DNA of 64,000 bases from Thermosulfuriphilus ammonigenes (GCF_011207455.1 NZ_CP048877.1:488576-552575); one strand, 5' to 3'; shown: positions 32,865-42,096, numbered from the stretch's first letter. Numbers and translations: made by a program. The notes: a model not told the origin generated them from the letters alone.

Positions 32865-33455
32865 CTAGTCTTTACCATGCTTGGCCAGATACTCAGCCAC
32901 CCCCTCGGGAGTAGGCTTCATGGCCTCTTCACCTGGACGCCAGTTGGCCGGGCAGACCTCACCATGGGTTTCAAAGAACTGAAGGGCATCCAGAACCCTG
33001 AGGGCCTCATCGACACTGCGTCCCAGGGGAAGATCATTAATCAGCTCGTGCCGAACAATTCCCTCTTTATCAATTAAAAATAGCCCCCTTAAAGAGACTG
33101 ACTCGTCAAAGAGAATCCCGTAAGAACGGGAGATATTTTTGCTGAGATCCGAAACCAAGGGATACTGGATATTCCCTATTCCGCCCTTTTCTACCGGAGT
33201 CATCTTCCAGGCAAAGTGGGTATAGACCGAATCCACAGAGATACCCAGAACCTCACAGTTTCTCTTCTTGAACTCTTCAAGCTTCTTGTCAAAGGCCAGA
33301 ATCTCCGTAGGGCAGACAAAAGTAAAATCCAGGGGGTAGAAGAGCAAAATGACATACCTTCCCCGATAGGATGAAAGGGTAATCTTTGAAAAGCTGTTGT
33401 CAGGCATTACCGCCTCAGCGGTAAAGTCCGGAGCCTCTTTGGTAACTAAGGTCAT
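32865..33455 (-). CDS. Typical 2-Cys peroxiredoxin
   Basis: 196 residues with peroxidatic Cys in DFTFVCPTEILAF and resolving Cys in GEVCPANW, the Prx1/AhpC pattern. It reduces hydrogen peroxide and organic peroxides in the cytoplasm. Length is normal. It is 20 bases downstream of the rubrerythrin gene. Confidence 0.95.
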   Translation of the reverse strand: MTLVTKEAPDFTAEAVMPDNSFSKITLSSYRGRYVILLFYPLDFTFVCPTEILAFDKKLEEFKKRNCEVLGISVDSVYTHFAWKMTPVEKGGIGNIQYPLVSDLSKNISRSYGILFDESVSLRGLFLIDKEGIVRHELINDLPLGRSVDEALRVLDALQFFETHGEVCPANWRPGEEAMKPTPEGVAEYLAKHGKD

Positions 33456-33474
33456 AGATGACTACCTCCTTTCC

Positions 33475-34050
33475 TTACCAGTTCTCACAGGCCACCTCAA
33501 AGTAAGCCTTGGAGTGGGCACAGGAGGGGCACATATCCGGGGCCTCCTCGCCCTCGTGGATATAACCGCAGTTGCGACACTTCCAGCGAACCTTGGCGTC
33601 CTTTTTAAAGACCTTCCCGGCCTCAATATTGGCGGCCAGGGCCTTGTAGCGCGACTCATGATGCTGCTCGGCTACGGCAATGGCCTCAAAGACGGCCGCA
33701 ATCTCGTGAAAGCCCTCTTCCCGGGCAATCCGGGCAAATTCCGGGTACATTTGGGTGTGTTCGTAGTTTTCACCAGCGGCAGCAGCCTTGAGATTCTCCA
33801 GGGTGCTACCGATCACCCCGGCCGGAAAACTGGCCTGAATCTCTACCTCACCTCCTTCCAGAAACTTAAAGAGCCGCTTGGCATGTTCCTTCTCCTGATT
33901 GGCGGTCTCTTCAAAGATGGCCGCAATCTGCTGATACCCCTCCTTTTTGGCCTGAGAGGCAAAAAAGGTGTAGCGATTGCGAGCCTGAGACTCACCGGCA
34001 AAGGCGGTGAGCAGATTCTTTTCGGTGCGTGTCCCTTTAAGACTTCCCAT
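33475..34050 (-). CDS. rbr: Rubrerythrin
   Basis: 191 residues from ATG 34050, which has GGAGGGAG upstream. The ferritin-like diiron domain ([46 protein letters not shown]) is followed by a rubredoxin domain ([14 protein letters not shown]). It reduces hydrogen peroxide with rubredoxin electrons. Second gene of the operon, just after the small regulator. Confidence 0.96.
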   Translation of the reverse strand: MGSLKGTRTEKNLLTAFAGESQARNRYTFFASQAKKEGYQQIAAIFEETANQEKEHAKRLFKFLEGGEVEIQASFPAGVIGSTLENLKAAAAGENYEHTQMYPEFARIAREEGFHEIAAVFEAIAVAEQHHESRYKALAANIEAGKVFKKDAKVRWKCRNCGYIHEGEEAPDMCPSCAHSKAYFEVACENW

Positions 34051-34072
34051 AACTCCCTCCTTTTGTATATTT

Positions 34073-34303
34073 TTAGGCTCCCACCTCGGCCCTTCCGGCA
34101 TCGGTAATGACGTATTTGCCTTTGGCCGGGCTGTCCACATAACCCTTGGATTTAAGACTTCTCAGACGACAGCTGACTGCCTGACTACTCAGCCCGGTAA
34201 GCTGGGCGATGTCCTTGCAGCCAGAGGGTTCATTCCTTTCGGCCAGGGCCGAAAGAATCTTTTTTTGCTCTTCGGTAAGACCAGTGCATTTCTTACAGGC
34301 CAT
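34073..34303 (-). CDS. Small winged-helix regulator, cysteine-containing
   Basis: 76 residues. A compact winged helix ([30 protein letters not shown], then KYVITDAG wing) fits MarR/ArsR-like repressors of minimal size. Cysteines at positions 3 and 6 (MACKKC) and two more in the HTH could sense redox state or bind iron. It heads the oxygen-defence operon and is probably its autoregulated controller. The 258-bp space upstream, shared with the divergent nickel transporter, is AT-rich. Confidence 0.8.
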   Translation of the reverse strand: MACKKCTGLTEEQKKILSALAERNEPSGCKDIAQLTGLSSQAVSCRLRSLKSKGYVDSPAKGKYVITDAGRAEVGA

Positions 34304-34561
34304 CCCACGCCTCCTTTTCAGGTTTTTTAGATCTCAAAAGTTTGAATTTGAATCTTAAAAAAGATTTCTTCTATTATCCCCTTAATTATTTGAGAATTTT
34401 GGTTCTCCTTTTTCAGTGTCAAGGTCAAGTTTTTTAGAATTAATTTTACTGAAGAAGGTTTATAAAAAAGTGGGCAGCAAAAGTCAAGTTAAAAAAGTCC
34501 TTTTCCCTGATTAAAATTGGTGCTACACATCTTAAAAAATTGTTATCAGCAGGGAGGTCAC

Positions 34562-35365
34562 ATGAGAGTCGTCTTGTCCAGTTTGGTTTTGTCTCTGTTG
34601 CTGCTACTTAGCCTTTTCTCCCCCCGGGTCCAGGCCCATTTCCAGCTTCTTATTCCCTCCGCTGACATAGTAGCCACGGATGAATCACCCCGGATAGAAT
34701 TAAAAATGATCTTCACCCATCCGGTGGAAGGGGGGCCTCACATGGATATGGGCCATCCCCAACTTTTCGGAGTAATGGTGCGGGGCAAAAGGCAGGATCT
34801 CTCCTCGAGCCTCCAAGAGATGAAGATCCCGGCCACTCCCGGAGGCCCCCTGGTAAGGGCCTGGAGGGCTGAATATCTCCTTCGGCGGCCTGGAGACCAT
34901 CTGTTTTATCTCATCCCCCAACCCTACTTTGAACCAGCAGAAGGCAAATTCATTCAACAAATTACAAAGGTGGTAATCAACGCCTTCGGAGCTGAAGAGG
35001 GTTGGGATAAGCCCGTAGGGCTCAAGGCTGAAATCATCCCCCTAACCCGCCCCTATGGTCTCTGGGCCGGCAATACCTTCCGCGGGCTGGTCCTTATCGA
35101 CGGAAAGCCGGCTCCTAATATTGAGGTGGAGGTAGAGTTTTTAAACAACAGGGGCCTAACCCCTCCAGCAGAGCCCTTCATCACCCAGGTGATTAAGACC
35201 GACGCCCAGGGTATCTTCTCTTATTCTATTCCCTGGGCTGGGTGGTGGGCCTTCTCGGCCCTGGGAGAGGGAGGAGAGCTTGATCACAATGGGAAGAAAT
35301 ATCCCCTGGAACTGGATGCCGTTATCTGGATCAGGGCCTACCCCCTTCCTCAAGGAGTCAAATAA
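34562..35365 (+). CDS. DUF4198 / NikK-like periplasmic component of the nickel ECF transporter
   Basis: 267 residues from ATG 34562 (GGGAGGT six bases upstream). A Sec signal (cleavage near RVQAH) leaves a mature protein that starts with His, a feature of NikK-type DUF4198 proteins that may bind Ni2+. Two beta-sandwich-like halves follow (TRPYGLWAGNTFRGLVLIDG). The stop abuts the next ATG (TAAATG). It is first of five genes that build the transporter. Confidence 0.82.
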   Translation: MRVVLSSLVLSLLLLLSLFSPRVQAHFQLLIPSADIVATDESPRIELKMIFTHPVEGGPHMDMGHPQLFGVMVRGKRQDLSSSLQEMKIPATPGGPLVRAWRAEYLLRRPGDHLFYLIPQPYFEPAEGKFIQQITKVVINAFGAEEGWDKPVGLKAEIIPLTRPYGLWAGNTFRGLVLIDGKPAPNIEVEVEFLNNRGLTPPAEPFITQVIKTDAQGIFSYSIPWAGWWAFSALGEGGELDHNGKKYPLELDAVIWIRAYPLPQGVK

Positions 35366-35986
35366 ATGCACATCTCTGACGGCATTCTCCCCTTACCAGT
35401 CCTAATAGGCGGGGCCCTGACCACCCTGGGGGGCACGGTCATTGGTCTAAAGAGGCTCAGCGCCGAAAAGATACCCCAGACGGCCCTCTTTACCGCCGCC
35501 CTATTTTTGGCCTCTCTGGTTCACATCCCCCTTGGCCCCACCTCCGTCCATCTTGTTCTAAACGGCGTGGCCGGACTCATCTTGGGGTGGCTTATCTTTC
35601 CGGCCTTTTTAGTGGCCCTCTTTCTTCAAGCCATCCTCTTCCAATTCGGAGGTCTGACCACCTTGGGAATTAATACCCTCAACATGGCCCTAGGAGGAGT
35701 GGTAGCCTACGGCCTCTTTGGGCTCCTGGTCCGTCGCAGTAAAGGGCGCCTTTTGCAAATCTCGGCAGCCCTGGCCTCGGCCGTGGCCATTGCTGTTACC
35801 GGGACTCTGGTGGCCCTCGAGCTGGCCAGCACTGGTGAAGCCTTTTATCCGGCGGCCAAATTGGTTTTAATAGCCCATCTGCCAATCATGGGTGTCGAGG
35901 CCCTTATCTCCGCCATTCTGGTAGACTTCCTCAAGCGGGCCAAACCAGAAATCTTTCAGCTTTCGGCCACAGGAGTTAAGGGATGA
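35366..35986 (+). CDS. cbiM: ECF transporter S component, CbiM/NikM type
   Basis: 206 residues, six to seven membrane helices. It begins MHISDG, where the free amino terminus and His2 coordinate the metal ion in this family. A conserved second motif GPTSVHLVLNGVAGLILG is present. It binds Ni2+ or Co2+ in the membrane; the linked NikK/NikL-type genes favour nickel. Confidence 0.9.
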   Translation: MHISDGILPLPVLIGGALTTLGGTVIGLKRLSAEKIPQTALFTAALFLASLVHIPLGPTSVHLVLNGVAGLILGWLIFPAFLVALFLQAILFQFGGLTTLGINTLNMALGGVVAYGLFGLLVRRSKGRLLQISAALASAVAIAVTGTLVALELASTGEAFYPAAKLVLIAHLPIMGVEALISAILVDFLKRAKPEIFQLSATGVKG

Positions 35987-36567
35987 AAAGGGGTATCGGT
36001 CTTTTGGTGGGGCTTTTCTTCCTTCTGGGAGCCATACAGGCAGAGGCCCACCGAATCAACGTTTTTGCCTATCAAGAGGGAGATGAAGTTTCCGTAGAGG
36101 TTTACTTCAATGATGGCTCTCCAGCCAAGGGTTGCCTCATTGAAGTCTATCCCCCAGGCAGCCAGAATCCCCTTATTACCGGCCACACCGATTCTCAAGG
36201 CCGCTTCCGCTTTGCTCTTCCCCCAGAGAAGGAGCTAAAGATCGTTGCCGTGGCCGAGCTGGGCCACCGGGCAGAGTTTAGACTCACCTTGGGTCATCAC
36301 AGAAGGGAAACGCATCCCGAGCCGAAAGATCTAAGGACTATCTTTACCCCGCCCCCTGGAGCCCCGACCGCCCTTTCGGAGGAAAAAATTCGCCAGATCC
36401 TAGACCAGGAGCTTGACCGGCGCCTCACCCCCCTTTATGAAAGCATAAGGGAGCTGGCCCAAGCCCAGAGGCGACCTTCTCCTTCGGAGATCATTGGGGG
36501 CCTGGGGTATATTGCCGGCCTCTTTGGGCTCCTGGCCTATATTTACTCTCGCAAGAACAGACCTTGA
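35983..36567 (+). CDS. NikL/NikN-like auxiliary component
   Basis: 194 residues overlapping cbiM by four bases. Signal peptide with mature N-terminus AHRINVFAY (His near the new N-terminus), a carboxypeptidase-regulatory-like beta-sandwich (DGSPAKGCLIEVYPPG, TDSQGRFRFALP), and a C-terminal membrane helix (GGLGYIAGLFGLLAYIYS). This matches the NikL type of ECF nickel transporters and would sit at the periplasmic face with CbiM. Confidence 0.8.
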   Translation: MKRGIGLLVGLFFLLGAIQAEAHRINVFAYQEGDEVSVEVYFNDGSPAKGCLIEVYPPGSQNPLITGHTDSQGRFRFALPPEKELKIVAVAELGHRAEFRLTLGHHRRETHPEPKDLRTIFTPPPGAPTALSEEKIRQILDQELDRRLTPLYESIRELAQAQRRPSPSEIIGGLGYIAGLFGLLAYIYSRKNRP

Positions 36568-37319
36568 TCAGCGAAGATTTTAGCCGCGGTCAGAGCTTCC
36601 TCCACCGGATCGATCCCCGGGTCAAAATCATCGTGGCCCTAACAGGGGCTACGGTAGTGGCCACCTCTCCCCAGGCAGAAATCCTTCTGCCAGCCGGAGC
36701 CTTTGCCCTGATAATGCTCGTAAAAGCAGGGCTCCCCTTCCGTCAGGTGCTCCGGCGTCTGGCCCTGGTAAACACCTTTGTTTTCTTTCTGGCCCTAAGC
36801 CTTCTCTTCAGCACCAAGGGAGAACCCCTTTTTACCCTTGGCCCCCTTGAAGCCAGCCGAAAGGGGCTTGCCCTGGCCGGGGTGATACTGGTCAAGGTAA
36901 ATATTGTCTTAATCATTATGATCGCCTTCCTATCTACCTCCTCGGTCTTCGCCCTGGTGCACGCCCTTCACCATCTCCGTCTGCCTTCAGGGCTTGTTCA
37001 ACTTCTCTTCTTTACCTTTCGCTACTTACACGTCTTGGAGAGAGAGCTCCAGAAGATGCAGGAGGCCACCAAGTTGCGCTGTTTCCGTCCCCGGACAAAT
37101 CTGCTAACCTATCGCACCTATGCCTATTTGATAGCCAGTCTGATAATCAGAAGCTATGAACGCAGTGAGCGAGTCTATCAGGCTATGGTCTGCCGGGGGT
37201 TCAGGGGAACATTTCCAGTCTATCGCCACTTTCAGTTGAAGGGGCAAGATGTGGGCTTTCTTGCCGGTGCCATTCTCTTTTGGGGTGGTCTTTTTATCTG
37301 GACCTTTATCTTGAGATGA
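36564..37319 (+). CDS. cbiQ: ECF transporter T component, CbiQ
   Basis: 251 residues with the CbiQ pattern: N-terminal membrane helices, then coupling helices (HVLERELQKMQEATKLR and SERVYQAMVCRGFRG, the family's A-x-x-x-R-G motif). It starts at TTG 36564, overlapping the preceding stop (TTGA). It links CbiM to the ATPase. Confidence 0.92.
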   Translation: MISEDFSRGQSFLHRIDPRVKIIVALTGATVVATSPQAEILLPAGAFALIMLVKAGLPFRQVLRRLALVNTFVFFLALSLLFSTKGEPLFTLGPLEASRKGLALAGVILVKVNIVLIIMIAFLSTSSVFALVHALHHLRLPSGLVQLLFFTFRYLHVLERELQKMQEATKLRCFRPRTNLLTYRTYAYLIASLIIRSYERSERVYQAMVCRGFRGTFPVYRHFQLKGQDVGFLAGAILFWGGLFIWTFILR

Positions 37320-38023
37320 ACCTTATCAAGTTAGAAGGAATCTTTTTTTCCTATCCAGAACGGACAATCTTTGAGAATCTCTCTTTTGAGCTTGAAGCCG
37401 GTCTCCGTTTAGGAATCATGGGGCCCAATGGAGCCGGAAAGACCACCCTTGTCCGCTTAATTATGGGGCTTAATCGTCCAAGCCAGGGGAGGGTAATCAT
37501 CTTCGGCAAAGAACGCCGCCGGGAAGAGGATTTTTACGAGGTAAGGGCCCGGATCGGCTTCCTCTTTCAGGACCCTGACGACCAGCTATTCTGTCCTACC
37601 GTAGCCGAAGATGTTGCCTTTGGCCCCCTAAATCTCGGGTGGCCGCGGCAAGAGGTAGAAAAGATAGTCCGAGAGACCTTAAGACTCCTTGGCCTTAAGG
37701 GTTTTGAGAATCGCCTGATTCACCGCCTCTCAGGAGGGGAGAAACGGCTGGTAGCTCTGGCTACCATTTTGGCCATGAAGCCAGAGGCCCTGATTCTCGA
37801 TGAACCCACCGGAGATCTTGATCCCCTCAACACGGCCCGTTTGATGAATGTCCTCGAAACATTTGGTAAGAGCCAGATTATTATCTCCCACGACTACCAC
37901 TTTTTGGCCCGTCTCTGTAACCGCATACTCTGGCTCGAGGGAAATGCTTTTAAGGAGATTCCCATAGAAACTACCGGCCGGAACCCGGCCGATACCGGTT
38001 ATCAGCCGTATTCATTAAGATAG
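37316..38023 (+). CDS. cbiO: ECF transporter ATPase, CbiO
   Basis: 235 residues from ATG 37316, overlapping the cbiQ stop (ATGA). Walker A GPNGAGKTT, Q-loop FLFQDPDDQLF, signature LSGGEKR, Walker B ALILDEPTGDLD and switch His in IISHD are all present. A single ATPase, so a homodimer. Its 3' end overlaps the convergent lipoprotein gene by 22 bases. Confidence 0.94.
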   Translation: MNLIKLEGIFFSYPERTIFENLSFELEAGLRLGIMGPNGAGKTTLVRLIMGLNRPSQGRVIIFGKERRREEDFYEVRARIGFLFQDPDDQLFCPTVAEDVAFGPLNLGWPRQEVEKIVRETLRLLGLKGFENRLIHRLSGGEKRLVALATILAMKPEALILDEPTGDLDPLNTARLMNVLETFGKSQIIISHDYHFLARLCNRILWLEGNAFKEIPIETTGRNPADTGYQPYSLR

Positions 38024-38382
38024 TAACCGAATTTCTTAAAGGCCTTCTTAAGATCCAGCCTCTCCTCGAGAGAAAGGGAACGATAGAGCTTATAGAACCT
38101 CTGCGGAGAGGCCTCTGGTGAGCAGACAGCCAGGTAGATCTGATCCTTTTTCTCCACGGGAAGCCTGGATGCGGCCAGGATCTTCTCCAGATCGCCCGCC
38201 CCGCACAGCTGGTTAACGATGAGGGACTCTTTCTGACTGCCCATAAAGGCCCACTGTTCTCCCCGACCTCGAGGCCCATAAGGACAATCACTTTTGATCA
38301 CGGTCACCGAACGAGGGCCACAGGCACCAACCCCCAAAAGGATTAAGGACAGAACCGTCAGAAGCAATCCCTTCCTCAACAT
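38002..38382 (-). CDS. Small lipoprotein
   Basis: 126 residues with a lipobox (LLGVGACG) after a hydrophobic signal, AAGGAGGTC before the ATG. The mature part (LPVEKKDQIYLAVCSPEASP, SLSLEERLDLKKAFKKFGYY) is helical with four cysteines; family not recognised. Envelope location expected. Confidence 0.75.
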   Translation of the reverse strand: MLRKGLLLTVLSLILLGVGACGPRSVTVIKSDCPYGPRGRGEQWAFMGSQKESLIVNQLCGAGDLEKILAASRLPVEKKDQIYLAVCSPEASPQRFYKLYRSLSLEERLDLKKAFKKFGYYLNEYG

Positions 38383-38583
38383 GACCTCCTTGGCTTGAAA
38401 TTCTGACCCAAGAATGGAAATAGACCTGATATTTATGAATTTTTATACCATCTTAAAACTAAAAGCAAATAAATTTATTTGTTACTAAAAAATCTTAGCT
38501 TAATATTTCCAAATTGCCCGTTTTCCTTTGACCTTAAGGCAAGATGCTGTTTTTCTATTCAGCTATCGATATGGAGGGAGAGG

Positions 38584-39321
38584 GTGGCTGAAGAGAGACT
38601 GCAAAAGTTGATTGCCCGAGCCGGTGTAACCTCGCGACGGAAGGCCGAAGAACTCATCAGGGCCGGAAGGGTAAAGATAGACGGCCAGGTGGTCTGCGAG
38701 CTGGGCCTTAAGGTGGACCCAGAAAAAAGCGACATCCGGGTTGACGATCAACCCATACGTCTGGAGCCTCCGGTCTATCTCCTTCTTCATAAGCCAGCAG
38801 GTTATCTCACGGCCCTCTCTGACCCGCATGGGCGGCGCACGATAAAGGATCTTATCAAGGAGGTGCCCTATCGAGTCTTCCCTGTAGGACGGCTGGACAA
38901 CGCTACCGAAGGTCTTCTTATCCTCACCAACGATGGGGAGCTGGCCCACCGCCTCCTCCACCCCCGCTACGGGGTAGAAAAAGTCTATCATGCCCAGGTA
39001 AAGGGGCATCCCCGCCCGGAAAAGATTAAATGGCTTATAGAAGAGGGGGTGATCGTTGAGGGCAAACGGGTGCGTCCCCGCTCAATTAAGCAACTAGGGC
39101 GGACCAGGCGAACAACCATGTTCGAGGTGGTGGTCACCGAGGGTCGAAAAAGAGAAATCCGGCATCTCTTTGCCGCCATTGGTCATCCGGTAAGGTATCT
39201 TAAGCGAGTCCGCTTTGGTCCCCTGACCCTTGGAGATCTACCCATAGGAGGGTGGCGCTATCTGAGCCCAGAGGAAGTCCAGGCTCTCAAAAAGATAATC
39301 AAGGGAGGAGATAAGACTTGA
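38584..39321 (+). CDS. rluB: Pseudouridine synthase, RluB/RsuA family
   Basis: 245 residues from GTG 38584, placed by GGAGG seven bases upstream. An S4 domain (ERLQKLIARAGVTSRRKAEELI) precedes the catalytic domain with GRLDNATEGLLILTNDG, whose Asp is the nucleophile, and EGRKREIRHLF. It converts uridine to pseudouridine in rRNA, probably helix 89 of 23S by analogy with RluB. Confidence 0.92.
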   Translation: MAEERLQKLIARAGVTSRRKAEELIRAGRVKIDGQVVCELGLKVDPEKSDIRVDDQPIRLEPPVYLLLHKPAGYLTALSDPHGRRTIKDLIKEVPYRVFPVGRLDNATEGLLILTNDGELAHRLLHPRYGVEKVYHAQVKGHPRPEKIKWLIEEGVIVEGKRVRPRSIKQLGRTRRTTMFEVVVTEGRKREIRHLFAAIGHPVRYLKRVRFGPLTLGDLPIGGWRYLSPEEVQALKKIIKGGDKT

Positions 39322-39947
39322 AGCCCCTTTTTAACCAGGAGGCCCAAAGGAAGGTAGCCCAGGCCGTGGCTGAAGCCGAGGCCAAAACCTCGGCAGAGAT
39401 CGCCGTCATGGTGGTGGGGCATAGTGGACGCTACCGGGAGGCCGAGATCTTGGCCGCAATCCTGTGGGGACACCTGCTGGCCTTTTTAATTACCGTAAAC
39501 CTAAAAACTCCCTCTCTTTGGCTATACATTCCCCAGGAATTTATCTATTCGGGCCTTTTCTTCCTTCTCACCCGACGATTTCCCTGGCTAAAAAGGCCTT
39601 TTATCTCCCCTGGCCGGCGCAAAGATAAAGTTCGGCTCAGGGCCCAAAGGGCCTTTTTTGAGCACGGCCTCCACCTCACCAGGGAGGCCACCGGAGTTTT
39701 GATTTTCATCTCCCTTTTCGAACGCCGCGTAATGATCCTGGCTGACAGGGGTGTCATGGCCAAGGTCTCCCAGGAATCCCTGGACCACCTGGCCACCAGA
39801 CTGGCCAGGGCTATGAGGGAAGGAAGGGCCTCCGAGGGACTCTGTGAGGTAATCAGGCAGTTGGGTGAGCTCCTCTCCCGGCATCTTCCCCCACGTCCTG
39901 ACGACACAAACGAACTCCCCAACGAGATCATCATCCGCCAAGAATAA
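39318..39947 (+). CDS. TPM-domain membrane protein
   Basis: 209 residues from TTG 39318 (GGAGGAG upstream), overlapping the rluB stop by four bases. The TPM fold (VAQAVAEAEAKTSAEIAVMV, TGVLIFISLFERRVMILADR) is interrupted by two membrane helices (about residues 45-90). TPM proteins occur in photosystem repair and envelope proteins; the role here is unknown. Confidence 0.8.
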   Translation: MKPLFNQEAQRKVAQAVAEAEAKTSAEIAVMVVGHSGRYREAEILAAILWGHLLAFLITVNLKTPSLWLYIPQEFIYSGLFFLLTRRFPWLKRPFISPGRRKDKVRLRAQRAFFEHGLHLTREATGVLIFISLFERRVMILADRGVMAKVSQESLDHLATRLARAMREGRASEGLCEVIRQLGELLSRHLPPRPDDTNELPNEIIIRQE

Positions 39948-40009
39948 AGGCAAAACCTCCCTGAAACACCTTAAAAAACCCGATTTATTTCATTAGTTAA
40001 CATTTAATT

Positions 40010-40038
40010 TTGACTTTCTTTGATAAATAAGATATTCA
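40010..40038 (+). promoter_or_regulatory. Possible promoter of the symporter operon
   Basis: TTGACT (40010-40015), 17 bases, TATTCA (40033-40038) in an AT-rich stretch 100 bases before the symporter gene. Confidence 0.35.
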
Positions 40039-40081
40039 GCTAAAAATTGAATTTAGAAAGAAAGGAGGTGAAAGGCTAGCG

Positions 40082-40156
40082 GTGGCTTCACTTTTCAAAG
40101 TTCAAAAGGGCTGGAGACCATTTTTCGAGAGGAGGTTTTTATGGCGCCAAAGGTAA
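40082..40156 (+). CDS. Possible 24-codon leader peptide
   Basis: A near-perfect Shine-Dalgarno, AAAGGAGGTGA (40061-40071), stands ten bases before GTG 40082. The frame (MASLFKVQKGWRPFFERRFL...) ends at TAA 40154-40156, inside the symporter gene whose ATG is at 40141. Such an overlap suits translational coupling or regulation. Without comparison across relatives it remains a suggestion. Confidence 0.3.
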   Translation: MASLFKVQKGWRPFFERRFLWRQR

Positions 40157-42096
40157 TTTGGCTGTTTGTCTTTGTGGCTCTCTACTGGACATACTGTATC
40201 TTTTGGGGGATCAAAGGAGCCCGGACGGCCAGGACGGCCTCCGACTATTTCATTGCCGGTCGCAAGATTCCCCTCTGGGTCTTCGTTCTGGCGGCTACGG
40301 CCACTTCGTTTTCTGGATGGACATTCATCGGCCATCCGGGGCTGGTCTATCGAGACGGGTTCCAGTATGCCTTCGCCTCTTTCTACGCCATTACCATTCC
40401 CTTTACCGGGGTAATCTTTCTTAAGCGTCAGTGGATGTTGGGCAAACGCTTTGGTTATGTAACCCCAGGGGAAATGTTTGCCCACTACTATCAGTCCAAC
40501 ATCATTCGGCTCCTGGTAGTCATTGTGGCCCTGGTCTTTTCCATTCCCTACCTTGGAGTCCAGCTTCGGGCCTCAGGGTTTCTTTTTAACGTCCTCACAG
40601 ATGGCCTCCTGGGAGTGGAGGTCGGAATGTGGCTTCTTTCTATTGTCGTTATTCTTTATGTGGCTATGGGCGGCCTCAGGGCCGTAGCCTATGTGGACAC
40701 CATGCAGTGTATCCTTCTGGCCCTGGGTATTGTGGCCATTGGCCTTATCACCCTCCAATCGGTAGGTGGCTGGCATGCCCTCCAGGAAGGCATTTTTAAG
40801 ATGACCCAGGTGGACACCAAGCTAACCCCTGACGGCTATAGCCACTATGTGGCCATTCCGGGGGTAATTCAGTTTGTAAAGAGTGGCCCCAGTGCTGTAG
40901 GTGGAGCCTGGACAGGAATAATGATCCTCACCTATATGTTTGCCCTTATGGGGATCCAATCTGCCCCGGCCTTTTCCATGTGGGCCTTCTCCAACAAGAA
41001 CCCCAAACCCTTTGCCCCTCAGCAGGTCTGGGCCTCTTCCGCGGGTATCGGCTTCATCCTCATTGTTTTTACCGCTATCCAGGGGATGGGAGGCCATCTC
41101 ATCGGCGCCGATCACAAACTCCTGGAGCTGGGTATAGCCAAAGACGTGCTCAACCTCCACAAAGACCTGATGGAGATGCCCGGAAAGCAGGGCATGCTGG
41201 TGCCGGCCCTCATAAACATTATGGCCGACACCGCCCCCTGGCTGGTAGGGCTTCTGGCCGTTTGTGCCCTGGCAGCCATGCAGTCAACAGGATCAGCTTA
41301 TATGTCTACGGCCGCCGGCATGATCACCCGAGATCTTTATCGTTTTTACCTGCGTCCAGATGCCTCTCACGCCGAGCAGAAACTCTTCGGGCGCATTGCC
41401 GTGCTCATCGTGGTCGGGGCGGCCTTGATAGTGGCCACTACATCCAAGGATGCCCTGGTTCTTCTGGGCGGCTTGGCTGTCGCCTATGGCTTCCAGATGT
41501 GGCCCGCCTTAATCGGCATCTGCTACTGGCCCTGGTTAACCAGACAGGGAATCGTCTTGGGGCTTATTGCCGGACTTATCGCTGTAACCTGCACTGAAAC
41601 CATTGGCCAGAAGTGGTTGGGGATTAAGGCCTGGGGCCGCTGGCCCCTGACCATCCACTCCGCTGGTTGGGGGATCATCTTCAACCTGGGCATCGCCATC
41701 ATTGTCAGCGCCTTTACCCAAGACCGTAAGGTCCAGGAGCACAAGGCCCAATTCCACCACTTCTTAAAGGAGCACGCCGGGCTCTCTCCCGAGAAGAAAA
41801 GGCTGGTTCCCCTGGCCTGGGCCATCACCCTCATCTGGTTCTTCTTCGCCATAGGTCCTGGAGCCGTGCTGAGCAACACCATCTTTGGCAATCCCAAAGA
41901 CATGAGCACCTGGATCTTTGGCATGCCTTCCATCTGGGCCTGGCAGATCATCTGGTGGGCCTTGGGGGTCTTTATGATGTGGTTTCTGGCCTACAAGATG
42001 GAAATGTCAACCATGCCGGACAAGGAAATCGTCGCCCTGGTAGAAGATATTGCGGATCTCAAGAAGGCCCGTTTTGATCTGGATATGCCAGATTAA
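40141..42096 (+). CDS. Sodium:solute symporter (SSS family), probable acetate/monocarboxylate permease
   Basis: 651 residues with about thirteen membrane helices and SSS features (SDYFIAGRKIPLWVFVLAAT near the N-terminus, FAAMQSTGSAYMSTAAGMI in the core region, ALAAMQSTGS). GAGAGGAGG lies before the ATG. The cargo is inferred from the neighbours: CBS-DUF294, exonuclease-like and acetyl-CoA synthetase genes commonly accompany acetate permeases. There is no DUF4212 small subunit in front of it. Confidence 0.85.
   Translation: MAPKVIWLFVFVALYWTYCIFWGIKGARTARTASDYFIAGRKIPLWVFVLAATATSFSGWTFIGHPGLVYRDGFQYAFASFYAITIPFTGVIFLKRQWMLGKRFGYVTPGEMFAHYYQSNIIRLLVVIVALVFSIPYLGVQLRASGFLFNVLTDGLLGVEVGMWLLSIVVILYVAMGGLRAVAYVDTMQCILLALGIVAIGLITLQSVGGWHALQEGIFKMTQVDTKLTPDGYSHYVAIPGVIQFVKSGPSAVGGAWTGIMILTYMFALMGIQSAPAFSMWAFSNKNPKPFAPQQVWASSAGIGFILIVFTAIQGMGGHLIGADHKLLELGIAKDVLNLHKDLMEMPGKQGMLVPALINIMADTAPWLVGLLAVCALAAMQSTGSAYMSTAAGMITRDLYRFYLRPDASHAEQKLFGRIAVLIVVGAALIVATTSKDALVLLGGLAVAYGFQMWPALIGICYWPWLTRQGIVLGLIAGLIAVTCTETIGQKWLGIKAWGRWPLTIHSAGWGIIFNLGIAIIVSAFTQDRKVQEHKAQFHHFLKEHAGLSPEKKRLVPLAWAITLIWFFFAIGPGAVLSNTIFGNPKDMSTWIFGMPSIWAWQIIWWALGVFMMWFLAYKMEMSTMPDKEIVALVEDIADLKKARFDLDMPD

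Noticed and set aside
34392-34407. Inverted repeat gagaa-N6-ttctc in the space between the oxygen-defence and nickel-transport operons
   Set aside because: Five-base arms in AT-rich DNA are expected by chance and no promoter can be placed around them with confidence.
34520-34560. Possible NikR-type operator upstream of the nickel transporter genes
   Set aside because: gtgctac has no acceptable inverted partner at the usual spacing, so it does not match known NikR sites.
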